Shown here in pieces: positions 39,922 through 48,777 of a DNA stretch of 64,000 nucleotides; position 1 is the stretch's first letter; every line of letters starts with the position of its first letter. A program made the translations under genes and the position numbers. The notes below the pieces were generated by a model. It ran no database searches and had not been told where the DNA came from. It saw only the letters and a list, made by a program, of their open reading frames with translations. Source of the stretch: Actinophytocola algeriensis (GTDB lineage Bacteria > Actinomycetota > Actinomycetes > Mycobacteriales > Pseudonocardiaceae). Location of the stretch: assembly GCF_014203735.1 (NCBI RefSeq), contig NZ_JACHJQ010000004.1, positions 682,001-746,000 on the forward strand, read 5' to 3'.

Positions 39922-40002
39922 TCACACGGCGCTACAGCCGCACGAGGCGACCAGCAGGAGGTCGACCGTGCGGTCGCGCCAGAACACGAGCGACCGGAAC
40001 AT
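39922..40002 (-). CDS. Cysteine-containing leader peptide upstream of cysteine dioxygenase
   Basis: A 26-residue ORF, MFRSLVFWRDRTVDLLLVAS then CGCSAV, too short for normal gene calling. The RxVDLxxVAxxC arrangement with clustered cysteines near the end matches the short leader peptides found upstream of sulfur genes in actinobacteria, where translation is thought to sense cysteine. ATG 40002 lies 7 nt after CACGAT, a possible -10 box, so it may be the leaderless first cistron of the dioxygenase transcript. The stop is 40 nt before the dioxygenase start. Confidence 0.68.
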   Translation of the reverse strand: MFRSLVFWRDRTVDLLLVASCGCSAV

Positions 40003-40044
40003 GCGACCGATCGTGACACGCTTGCCACATAGTGGCCAGCTATC

Positions 40045-42159
40045 TCACGCAGTGGTACGTGGGGTGCGGTAGACCAGCAGACTTCGAGCGGGGACTGCTA
40101 CGCGTTTGCCCGCCTCGAGCGGGCTCGCGTCGGCGGGCTCGCCCCGCGGGGTGCCGCTGTCCAGCACGGGGATGAAAGCGTCGCCGAACGCGGGGCCCGG
40201 CAGTGTCACCTCGGCCGGTTCGTCGCCCGCGTGCACCAGCACGAGCCAGCTGTCGTCGGCGATCAGCTCGCCGGTGCGGTCGCGGGACAGGCTCGTCGAC
40301 CCGTCGATCCACATGCCGAGCGTGCGGCGCGCGTCGTCGAACCAGTCGTGGTCGCTCATCGGCTCGCCGTCCGGGGAGAACCACACGAGGTCCGGGCGGC
40401 CGGAGTGCGTGGGGCGGCCGTCGAAGAACTGCGGCTGGCGCAGCGCGGGCGAGGTGGCGCGCAGCGCGATCAGCTTGCGGGTGAACGCGAGCAGGTCGTC
40501 GCCGCGCTCGTCCGGCTCCCACGACACCCACGAGACCTCGTTGTCGAGGCAGTACGGGTTGTTGTTGCCGCCCTGCGTGCGCCACCGCTCGTCGCCCGCG
40601 GTGAACATGGGCGTGCCGGTCGACAGGATGAGCGTGGCGAGCAGGTTGCGTGCCTGCCGGTCCCGCAGGGCCAGCACCGCGGGATCGCTCGTCTCGCCCT
40701 CGGCGCCGCAGTTCCACGACCGGTTGAAATCGGCGCCGTCGCGGCCGCCCTCGCCGTTCTCCTCGTTGTGCTTCTCGTTGTAGGACACCAGGTCCCGCAG
40801 TGTGAACCCGTCGTGCGCGGTGACGAAGTTGATCGACGCCCACGGCCGCCGCGTGTTGGCCGCGTACAGGTCCTCCGACCCGGACAGCCGGTAGGCGAGG
40901 TCGCGCACGTTCACCCCGCCGCGCCAGAAGTCCCGGACCCCGTCCCGGAAGCGGTCGTTCCACTCCGTCCACTGTGGTGCGAACCCGCCGACCCGGTAGC
41001 CGTCGGCGGTCGCGTCCCACGGCTCGGCGATCAGCTTGCGGCGCGCGAGTGACGGGTCGACGGTGATCGCGGTCATCAGCGCCGAGTCCGGGTCGAACCA
41101 GCCGCCGCGCGGGCGGCCGAGTGCGCTCGCGAGGTCGAAGCGGAACCCGTCGACGCCCAGCTCGTTCGCGAAGTACCGCAGGGAGTCGGTGACGAGCCGC
41201 ACCACCTCGCGGGAGCCGGGGTTGAGCGTGTTGCCGCAGCCCGTGAGGTCCACTGTGGACCCGTGCCGGTCGTGCAGGTAGTAGGCGGGCGCGTCGAACC
41301 CGCGCAGCGACAGCGTCGGCCCGTCCACGCCGCCCTCGCAGGTGTGGTTGAACACCACGTCGAGGATCACCTCGATGCCCGCCGCGTGCAGCGCGGCGAC
41401 CATCGTGCGGAACTCGGTGACCTCGTTGCCCGGCTCGCTCGCGTACGCCTCGTGCGGTGCGTGGAAACCGAGCGTGGAGTAACCCCAGTAGTTGGGCATG
41501 CCGCGGCGCCGCAGCGACGGCTCGTCGGCGATCGTGTGCACCGGCAGCAGCTCGACCGCGGTGACACCGAGCCGGACCAGGTAGTCGATCACGGCCGGGT
41601 GCGCGAGCCCGAGGTACGTGCCGCGCTGGTGCTCGGGGACCTCGGGGTGGAGCTTGGTGAACCCGCGGACGTGCAGCTCGTAGATCACCGTCTCCTCGAA
41701 CGGCGTCTCCGGTTTCACACCGGTGTCCACGCCGCCGGGCGGGGTGACGACCGACAGCGGCACGTGCCCGAGCGAGTCCCTGGTGGACGCCTTGCCGGTC
41801 ATCGGGTCGCCCTCGTAACCAAGGACCGCGCGCGGGTCGCCGACCGTGCCGGTGATCTGCCGCGCGTACGGGTCGACCAGCAGTTTCGCCGGGTTGCAGC
41901 GCAGGCCGCGACCGGGCTCGTACGGGCCGTGCACGCGGTAGCCGTAGCGCTGGCCGGGGGTGACGCCGGGGAGGATGGCGTGCCAGATGCCGAAGGTGCG
42001 CTCGGTCAGCTCGATGCGCCGCTCGGCGCCGTCCTCACCGATCAGGCACAGCTCGACGGCCTCGGCCACCGCCGACGCGACCGCGAACCGGACTCCGCCG
42101 GCCTCCGGATGCGCGCCCAGCGGGAACGGTGATCCGGGCAGCACGTGGTCGGCGGGCAT
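40045..42159 (-). CDS. glgX: Glycogen debranching enzyme
   Basis: A 704-residue GH13_11 isoamylase-type enzyme that hydrolyses alpha-1,6 branches of glycogen after phosphorylase action. The N-terminal CBM48 begins VLPGSPFPLGAHPEAGGVRF. The barrel shows LLPVHTIADEPSL, ILDVVFNHTCEGG, nucleophile GVDGFRFDLASALGR, acid/base LIAEPWDATADGY and NFVTAHDGFTLRDL. It is full length. It works with GlgP, encoded 4 kb away on the opposite strand. It is transcribed toward the leader peptide and dioxygenase genes. Confidence 0.95.
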   Translation of the reverse strand: MPADHVLPGSPFPLGAHPEAGGVRFAVASAVAEAVELCLIGEDGAERRIELTERTFGIWHAILPGVTPGQRYGYRVHGPYEPGRGLRCNPAKLLVDPYARQITGTVGDPRAVLGYEGDPMTGKASTRDSLGHVPLSVVTPPGGVDTGVKPETPFEETVIYELHVRGFTKLHPEVPEHQRGTYLGLAHPAVIDYLVRLGVTAVELLPVHTIADEPSLRRRGMPNYWGYSTLGFHAPHEAYASEPGNEVTEFRTMVAALHAAGIEVILDVVFNHTCEGGVDGPTLSLRGFDAPAYYLHDRHGSTVDLTGCGNTLNPGSREVVRLVTDSLRYFANELGVDGFRFDLASALGRPRGGWFDPDSALMTAITVDPSLARRKLIAEPWDATADGYRVGGFAPQWTEWNDRFRDGVRDFWRGGVNVRDLAYRLSGSEDLYAANTRRPWASINFVTAHDGFTLRDLVSYNEKHNEENGEGGRDGADFNRSWNCGAEGETSDPAVLALRDRQARNLLATLILSTGTPMFTAGDERWRTQGGNNNPYCLDNEVSWVSWEPDERGDDLLAFTRKLIALRATSPALRQPQFFDGRPTHSGRPDLVWFSPDGEPMSDHDWFDDARRTLGMWIDGSTSLSRDRTGELIADDSWLVLVHAGDEPAEVTLPGPAFGDAFIPVLDSGTPRGEPADASPLEAGKRVAVPARSLLVYRTPRTTA

Positions 42160-42191
42160 TCCTCCATCTTGCCTGCTGACCGGCCCGATGA

Positions 42192-42806
42192 TCAGAGCTG
42201 ATAGGTGTGATTCTCGTACGAGTCGTCGTCGTGGCCGGTGCGGACCGTGACGTCCTCGCGGTGATCACCCCTGGCCGACGCCACGACCTGCCCGAACAGG
42301 AGCTGGTGGGTTGCCCACCCGTGCGCGGACGTGCAGGCGAGGGTGAGCAGCAGCAGGTGTTCGCCCTCCGCGATGAACGCCTGGAGCTGCAGTGCGAGCG
42401 GCCGCCGCGCCCGCACCTGCTCGACGCCCGGCACCCGCTGCGCGACGACCGCGGGCCCGAGCGCGGTGCCGATGACCAGCGTCTCCCGCACGTCCGGTCC
42501 GCCGACGTCCTCGAGCGCGTCCCGCAGCGCCGCGGCCGTGCCGTCGTCCCAGCCGGACGGCCGGTCGAGCACGACACCGGTGAGCACGGCGGGCGCCGCG
42601 CCGGGCGGCGCGACGATCGCCATCAGCTCCGCGCCCTCCCGCACGGCCGTCTCGACCGCCTCGGTCGCCAGCGCCTCCAGGTCCGCGCGCCCGGTCGACA
42701 GGCCCCGCAGCTCGCCGACGATCTCCGCGTACTCCTGGATGGCGAGCTGGGGGTGGTCGAGCGGCAGCCGCCACACGGTGTCGGGCAGGTCGATGATCAG
42801 GTTCAC
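42192..42806 (-). CDS. Hypothetical protein downstream of the WXG100-like pair
   Basis: A 204-residue protein starting at GTG 42806 with MNLIIDLPDTVWRLPLDHPQ. It is predicted to be mostly cytosolic, with alternating hydrophobic stretches (AELMAIVAPPGAAPAVLTGVV and LALQLQAFIAEGEHLLLLTLA) that suggest an alpha/beta fold. No family is recognised. It follows the large WXG100-like gene by 40 bp, with one copy of the junction element between them providing GCGGAGCG as a possible ribosome site. It could be a partner or immunity-type protein for that gene, on position alone. Confidence 0.6.
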   Translation of the reverse strand: MNLIIDLPDTVWRLPLDHPQLAIQEYAEIVGELRGLSTGRADLEALATEAVETAVREGAELMAIVAPPGAAPAVLTGVVLDRPSGWDDGTAAALRDALEDVGGPDVRETLVIGTALGPAVVAQRVPGVEQVRARRPLALQLQAFIAEGEHLLLLTLACTSAHGWATHQLLFGQVVASARGDHREDVTVRTGHDDDSYENHTYQL

Positions 42807-42849
42807 GGCTCGCTCCGCAAGCTCTGCTCGATGTCCTTCGACCCGCTCA
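42807..42849 (-). repeat. Single junction element before the hypothetical gene
   Basis: On the minus strand, the TGA of the large WXG100-like gene (42849-42847) is followed after about 17 bp by GAGCAGAGCTTGCGGAGCGA and GCC, then GTG 42806. The core differs from that at 3618 at one position. Confidence 0.75.
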
Positions 42850-44079
42850 CTTCAGGGCTTCCTTGCCGAAGTCCTCGATCGCCTTCTCCAGCTGCTTCGG
42901 TGTCGGGTTGATGCCCTGCTGCAGGAACTTCAGCTCGGCCTTCTGCTGCGGGGTCAGGTCGACGCCGGCCTTCTCCGCGATCGCCGAGCCCTTGTCGACG
43001 AGGTCCGCGTACGCCTGGTGCTGCTTGGCCTCCAGCCCGAGCCGCTGCAGCTCCGCCTTGCGGTCGGCGAGGTTCGCGGGCAGCTCGACGCCCTCCCGCT
43101 TGGCGACCTCGCGGCCGGCGGCGGTCAGGTCGCGGGACACCTTGCCGTCGAGCCCGTGCTGCCGCATCATGCCGACGTTGTCGATCAGCCCGGGCAGCGC
43201 GCCACCGCGGGCCGCGGCCTCGATGTCCTTGCGCGCGGCCCGGATCGCGGCCTTCGAACCACGCTTGGCGATGACCCGGCCACCGCTGCGGACCGCCGCC
43301 GCGGCCGTGCCGCCGCCGGGGATGACGCTGGTGCCGAGCCCGATGGCGACCGCGCCCCAGCCGGGGGCGTTGCGGGAACCGGACAGCTGCTGGCCCAGCG
43401 CGGCCAGCGAGCCGACCGCGCCGGAGCCGGTGGACGCGGCCCCGAGCACCGCGGCGGCGGGCAGCCCGACACCGGTGGCGGCGAGCCCGGCCGCCGCGGT
43501 CGCGGTGGCGAGCGACACACCGTCGGCCGCGACCGCGAGACCGTCGAGCCCCTGCACGTACCAGGTGTCGTTCTCCGGTTTGAACGGGTCGCCGTCCTTG
43601 CCTTGGCGGATCGCGTCCGCGGTGGCGTTCGCCTCGCGCAGGTGCCTGGTCTCCAGGCGTTTCGCGTCGTCGATGATCCTGGCCAGCTGCGTGCTGACGG
43701 CGGTCGACTCCGGGGTGCACGTGTCGAATGTGGACAGCTTCGCCTTGAGCTTCTTGGCGGCCGCCTCGAGCACGTCCGCGCGGGCCTGGTTGGTGGTCAG
43801 CCTGCCGAACCAGGACGACAGGGCGGTGGTGACGGCGTTGATGGCCTCACCACCCTTGCCGAGGCCCTGCGGCAGGTCGTCGCCGTGGTCGCTGAACTCC
43901 TCGGCCGCGCTGCCGCCCCACTCGGAGTCGTCGGTGATCTTCGTCGCCTCCGTCAGCCGGGGGAGCGTGGTGCTGATCGTCTCGGCGGCGGTGGCGAGCT
44001 GGAGCATCAGCGTCTTGACCGCGTCCGCCTCGCCGGGCGTGGGGTCGAACCCGAGGGCGGGGAAGGAGCGTGTCGTCAC
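42847..44079 (-). CDS. WXG100/LXG-like large protein, candidate type VII substrate
   Basis: A 410-residue protein. Residues 1-130 are helical with the central motif SEWGGSAAEEFSDHG, a WxG turn like those of WXG100-type substrates. Residues about 165-240 are hydrophobic and Ala/Gly-rich (LATATAAAGLAATGVGLPAA), possibly membrane-active. Residues 270-410 are charged and helical (RAARKDIEAAARGG, AELQRLGLEAKQHQAYADL). The layout resembles polymorphic secreted proteins, but I see no known toxin motif at the C-terminus. The GTG start overlaps the small upstream gene's TGA (GTGA). Confidence 0.7.
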   Translation of the reverse strand: MTTRSFPALGFDPTPGEADAVKTLMLQLATAAETISTTLPRLTEATKITDDSEWGGSAAEEFSDHGDDLPQGLGKGGEAINAVTTALSSWFGRLTTNQARADVLEAAAKKLKAKLSTFDTCTPESTAVSTQLARIIDDAKRLETRHLREANATADAIRQGKDGDPFKPENDTWYVQGLDGLAVAADGVSLATATAAAGLAATGVGLPAAAVLGAASTGSGAVGSLAALGQQLSGSRNAPGWGAVAIGLGTSVIPGGGTAAAAVRSGGRVIAKRGSKAAIRAARKDIEAAARGGALPGLIDNVGMMRQHGLDGKVSRDLTAAGREVAKREGVELPANLADRKAELQRLGLEAKQHQAYADLVDKGSAIAEKAGVDLTPQQKAELKFLQQGINPTPKQLEKAIEDFGKEALK

Positions 44080-44420
44080 GGCTGGGGCCTCGCGTTCTTC
44101 AGCGCTTCGAAGACCTGGTCGCGGACCGTGCCCGTGGCCAGCGCCCGCATGCGGTCCTCGCCGCCCTGCTCGACCAGCTCGTAGTTGGCGACCGCGCCGC
44201 GCACGTTGTCCGCGATCGTGGCGATCTTGTCCCGCATGTCGCCCAGGTTGTCGCGCCACTCGCCGGCCACCTCGGCGACGGCCGAGGCGATGTCGCCGGG
44301 GCCCAGGTCGCCGCCGGTGAGGTCGAGTGCGCCGATGATCTCGCCGACCTGGTCGGCGACGGCGTTGAGCTCGCCGACCCGGATCGCGAGGCTCGTGGTG
44401 TTCACGGTGTAGCCGGTCAT
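44076..44420 (-). CDS. WXG100-like small protein
   Basis: A 114-residue helical protein, MTGYTVNTTSLAIRVGELNA to the end ARPQP. A central AGEWRDNLGDMRDKI resembles the WxG hairpin of ESX substrates, with GEW in place of WxG. It is about the length of EsxA/EsxB-type proteins and is translationally coupled to the larger WXG-type gene, as in paired type VII substrates. No secretion machinery gene is in the window. Function is inferred from layout only. Confidence 0.65.
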   Translation of the reverse strand: MTGYTVNTTSLAIRVGELNAVADQVGEIIGALDLTGGDLGPGDIASAVAEVAGEWRDNLGDMRDKIATIADNVRGAVANYELVEQGGEDRMRALATGTVRDQVFEALKNARPQP

Positions 44421-44523
44421 GGGCGTCAGTCAACGTGCCCGTCACCCGCCGCGACCACCGCCGTTGCGCACGGAGGCAAACCGAGGGCACGCGCGTGCAA
44501 ACCCTCCTGTTGAATAGGGCACC

Positions 44524-45327
44524 GTGACGGGAGTGGACCTCGAAGACCTGGTCGTGCACATGGCCGACGTCGGTGTGCGGCGCGCCAAGAACAACCTGCT
44601 CTCGGAGGTGAACTGGAGCGTCGAACTCGACGAGCGCTGGGTGATCCTCGGCCCGAACGGCGCCGGGAAGACGACGCTGCTCAAGCTGGCCGCCGCCGAG
44701 CTGCACCCCACCACGGGTGAGGTGCACGTGCTCGGCGAGAAGCTCGGCCGGGTCGACGTGTTCGAGCTGCGGCCGCGCATCGGCTTCTGCTCGGCCGCGC
44801 TGATCGCGCGCATCCCACCGGAGGAGACGGTCCTCGACGTGGTGGTGAGCGCGGGCTACGCGGTGCTCGGCCGCTGGCGCGAGGCCTACGACCAGCTCGA
44901 CACCGGCCGCGCGCTCGACCTGTGCAAGGCCCTCGGCATCGGGCACCTCGCCGACCGGCTGTTCGGCACCCTGTCCGAGGGCGAGCGCAAGCGGACGGTG
45001 ATCGCCCGTGCGCTGATGACCGACCCGGAGATGCTGCTGCTCGACGAGCCGGCCGCGGGCCTCGACCTCGGCGGCCGCGAGGACCTCGTGGCGCGGCTGT
45101 CGGACCTGGCCCGCGACCCGGACGCGCCGGCGACGGTCCTCGTCACGCACCACGTCGAGGAGGTCCCGCCCGGGTTCACCCACCTGCTGCTGATCGCCGA
45201 CGGCGGCATCGTCGCGCAGGGGCTCCTCGAAGACGTCCTGACCAGCGAGAACCTGTCGAAGACGTTCGGCCAGGACCTGGAGCTGGACAAGCTCGGCGAC
45301 CGGTACTTCGCGCGCCGTCGCGCGTGA
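44524..45327 (+). CDS. ABC transporter ATP-binding protein (YlmA-like)
   Basis: A 267-residue ATPase starting at GTG 44524. Walker A is GPNGAGKTT, the signature region is TLSEGERKR with a non-canonical LSEGE, Walker B is MLLLDEPAAGLD and the switch histidine is in VTHHVEEVPPG. No permease gene is adjacent, so it is either an orphan ATPase or a soluble ABC protein such as the ModF/YlmA type. It lies before the enoyl-CoA hydratase gene on the same strand but has no evident link to it. Confidence 0.87.
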   Translation: MTGVDLEDLVVHMADVGVRRAKNNLLSEVNWSVELDERWVILGPNGAGKTTLLKLAAAELHPTTGEVHVLGEKLGRVDVFELRPRIGFCSAALIARIPPEETVLDVVVSAGYAVLGRWREAYDQLDTGRALDLCKALGIGHLADRLFGTLSEGERKRTVIARALMTDPEMLLLDEPAAGLDLGGREDLVARLSDLARDPDAPATVLVTHHVEEVPPGFTHLLLIADGGIVAQGLLEDVLTSENLSKTFGQDLELDKLGDRYFARRRA

Positions 45328-45375
45328 GGCTAGGTTGGGTCCACCTTGGTTACTTCTGGGTAGGGAGGCAGTCGC

Positions 45376-46144
<769 letters not shown>

Positions 46145-46155
<11 letters not shown>

Positions 46156-47107
46156 CCCCACCGACCCGGCCCCGCACCCGCACGCCACCGAGGCGGAGGT
46201 CGAGGCGGCGCGCACGGACCCCAAGCTCGCGAACGTGCTGTACCACGACTGGGAAGCGGACACGTACGACGAGAAGTGGTCGATCTCCTACGACGAGCGC
46301 TGCATCGACTACGCCACCGGCCGCTTCCGCGCGGTCGCCGGTGACGAGGACTGGCCGTACGAGCACGCGATGGAACTGGGCAGTGGCACCGGTTTCTTCC
46401 TGCTGAACCTCATGCAGGGCGGCGTGATCAAGAAGGGCTCGGTCACCGACCTGTCGCCCGGCATGGTCCAGGTCGCGCTGCGCAACGCGTCGAACCTCGG
46501 GTTGGACGTCGACGGCCGCGTCGCCGACGCGGAGACGATCCCGTACGAGGACAACAGCTTCGACCTCGTCATCGGGCACGCGGTGCTGCACCACATCCCG
46601 GACGTGCCGACCGCGTTCCGCGAGGTGCTGCGCGTGCTCAAGCCGGGCGGCCGGTTCGTGTTCGCGGGTGAGCCGACCAAGATCGGCGACACCTACGCCC
46701 GCAAGCTCGGCCAGCTCACCTGGTGGCTGACGACGAACGTGACGAAGCTGGGGCCGCTGTCCGGCTGGCGCCGCCCGCAGTCCGAACTGGACGAGTCGTC
46801 CCGCGCCGCCGCGCTGGAGGCGGTCGTCGACCTGCACACGTTCGACCCGACCGACCTGGAGAGGGTCGCACGCGAGGCGGGCGCGGCCAACGTGCACGCG
46901 CACACCGAGGAGCTGGCGGCCGCGCTGTTCGGCTGGCCGGTGCGCACGTTCGAGGCGGCGGTGCCGCAGGAGAAGCTGACGCTGGGCTGGCGGCTGTTCG
47001 CGTACAAGTCGTGGCTGCGGCTGTCGTGGCTGGACGAGAACGTGCTGCGCAAGATCGCCCCGCGCGACCTCTTCTACAACGTGCTGGTCACAGGGACGAA
47101 GCCGTAA
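46145..47107 (+). CDS. SAM-dependent methyltransferase
   Basis: A 320-residue class I methyltransferase. SAM-binding motif I is MELGSGTGFFLLNLMQGG, motif II contains SFDLVIGHAVLHHIPD and motif III VLKPGGRFVFAG. The region after residue 190 is helical and family specific (LGQLTWWLTTNVTKL), likely binding a hydrophobic or large substrate. GTG 46145 lies within the end of the enoyl-CoA hydratase gene, suggesting coupled translation. The substrate is unknown; it may be a lipid or polyketide. Confidence 0.87.
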
Positions 47108-47110
47108 CAT

Positions 47111-48283
47111 GTGTCGCTCCGCGAGCTCCGCGACGTGACTTACGAGTTCACCCCGGCCGACGTGCGCTTCCTGCGCTCGTCGGCCGGGGTTTCCGCTGTC
47201 GCGGCGGTTTCCGAGCTGCCGCTGACGTCGGCCAGTCTTCTCGCGGATGTCGCCACTGCTCGCCGACTGGTCGGGGAGCACGCGGGGCCCGTGCTGGAGA
47301 CCGTGCTGCTGCGCCGGCGTGCCGCGGCCAAGGTGGACTCGCCGGCTGACTGGCTGTTCACCGACACCGCGTTGCAGCAGGCGACCGCGATGCCGGTCGC
47401 GCGCCACCGCGCCGCCCGGTTCGCGGGTCACGCCGTTCATGACGTGACGTGCTCGGTCGGCGTGGACCTGGCGGCACTCGCGGAGGTCGCGGACCGGTGC
47501 GCCGGCTCGGACCTCGACGAGGTGCGTCTCGCGATGGCGGCGCACAACGTGTCCGCGCCGCTGGTCCGGGCCGACGCGCTCCGGCCGGTCACGCGGGACA
47601 TCGCGGTCTTCGTCGACCCGGCACGCCGGGACTCGGCAGGCCGCCGCCGCTGGCACGCCTCGGACTTCGTGCCGCCGCTCGACGCACTCGCCGACGCGTA
47701 CCGCGGCCGGGACCTGGCCGTGAAGTGCGCGCCGGGCATGGACTTCGCCGAGCTGCCGTGGACCGGCGAGGTGGAACTGGTGTCGCTGGACGGGCAGGTG
47801 CGGGAGGCGTGCCTGTGGACGGGTGCCTTCGCGGGCCCGGCCCGCAGGGCAACGGTCCTGCGCACGGGCAGTACGGCGTGGACGGTCACGTCCGACGACC
47901 CCGGCGACTGCCCGGTCGGCGAAGCGGGGGAGTGGCTCGTCGACCCGGACGGTGCGGTCGTGCGCGCGGGCCTGGTCCGCCAGTACGCGGCCCGGCTCGG
48001 TTTCTGGCAGCTGGACGAACGCATCGCCTACCTGACCGGCGACGCGAAACCACCCGGCGTCCGGGCGTTCCGGGTGCTCGAACAGGGCCACTACTCGGAG
48101 AAGTCGCTGCGCCAGGCGCTGCGCCGCCGCGCGGTCGGCCGCGTCGAGATCCTGGTCCGCGGCCTGGACGTCGACCCGAACACGTTGCGTCCCAGGCTGA
48201 AGCTGTCCGGCACGGAAGCGGCGACCGTCGTGCTGACCAGGGTGGGCCGGACCCCGAAGGCGTACGTGTGTACCGAGTCGTGA
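47111..48283 (+). CDS. Class I methyltransferase with THUMP-like domain
   Basis: A 390-residue protein. The SAM-binding part is VHDVTCSVGVDLAALAEVAD, then DIAVFVDPARRDSAGRR with a DPAR motif reminiscent of RNA or DNA base methyltransferases. The C-terminal part (ARLGFWQLDERIAYLTGD, then RAFRVLEQGHYSEKSLRQAL) matches the THUMP-like domain found in actinobacterial members. The start is GTG 47111, with the first codons SLRELRD. It overlaps the next gene by 16 bp. The substrate is probably RNA, by family knowledge. Confidence 0.85.
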   Translation: MSLRELRDVTYEFTPADVRFLRSSAGVSAVAAVSELPLTSASLLADVATARRLVGEHAGPVLETVLLRRRAAAKVDSPADWLFTDTALQQATAMPVARHRAARFAGHAVHDVTCSVGVDLAALAEVADRCAGSDLDEVRLAMAAHNVSAPLVRADALRPVTRDIAVFVDPARRDSAGRRRWHASDFVPPLDALADAYRGRDLAVKCAPGMDFAELPWTGEVELVSLDGQVREACLWTGAFAGPARRATVLRTGSTAWTVTSDDPGDCPVGEAGEWLVDPDGAVVRAGLVRQYAARLGFWQLDERIAYLTGDAKPPGVRAFRVLEQGHYSEKSLRQALRRRAVGRVEILVRGLDVDPNTLRPRLKLSGTEAATVVLTRVGRTPKAYVCTES

Positions 48284-48777
48284 CCGGCGGCCCTGGTGCG
48301 GGCAAGACGACGCTGCTGAACGCGTTGGCGGCACGGGGTTTCCCGGTGCAGCCGGAAGCGGGCCGCGCGATCATCCAGGCGCAGCAGGCGATCGGCGGCA
48401 CCGCGCTCCACACGGGCGACACGGCGCTGTTCGCCGAGCTCATGCTGATGTGGGACATCCGCAACCACCAGGAGGCCCCGGCCGGCACGGTGTTCTTCGA
48501 CCGCGGGGTCACCGACCTGGTCGGCTACCACCTGCTGCTGGGCCGCGAGGTGCCGCCGCACGTGGCCCGTGCGGCGGAGGTGTTCCGCTACGACACCGTG
48601 TTCGTCGCCCCGCCGTGGCCGGAGATCTACACGACCGACGCCGAACGCGGCCAGGACTTCGCGGAGGCCGTCCGCACCCACGACGCGATCGTGGCCGGCT
48701 ACCGCCGCCACGGCTACGACCCGGTCCCGCTGCCACTGGCGAGCGTCGAGGACCGGGTCGCGTTCGTGCTGTCATGA
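48268..48777 (+). CDS. AAA-type P-loop ATPase/kinase-like protein
   Basis: A 169-residue P-loop protein of the AAA_28 type. Walker A is VTGGPGAGKTTLLNAL; FFDRGVTDLVGYHLLLG is the kinase-like segment and VFVAPPWPEIYTTDAERGQD the lid region. Such proteins are predicted nucleotide-dependent kinases of unknown substrate. GTG 48268 is inside the end of the methyltransferase gene. Its stop TGA overlaps the convergent gene's stop in the palindrome TCATGA. Confidence 0.82.
   Translation: MYRVVTGGPGAGKTTLLNALAARGFPVQPEAGRAIIQAQQAIGGTALHTGDTALFAELMLMWDIRNHQEAPAGTVFFDRGVTDLVGYHLLLGREVPPHVARAAEVFRYDTVFVAPPWPEIYTTDAERGQDFAEAVRTHDAIVAGYRRHGYDPVPLPLASVEDRVAFVLS

Noticed and set aside
39882-40028. N-terminal extension of cysteine dioxygenase
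   Set aside because: The extension is Ser/Arg/Cys-rich shadow sequence overlapping the leader ORF in another frame; GTG 39881 has a ribosome site.
47111-47137. Sequence CGCTCCGCGAGCTCCGCGAC, a reverse-complement likeness of the junction element
   Set aside because: It lies in the opposite orientation inside the first codons of a methyltransferase (SLRELRD) and can arise by codon usage.
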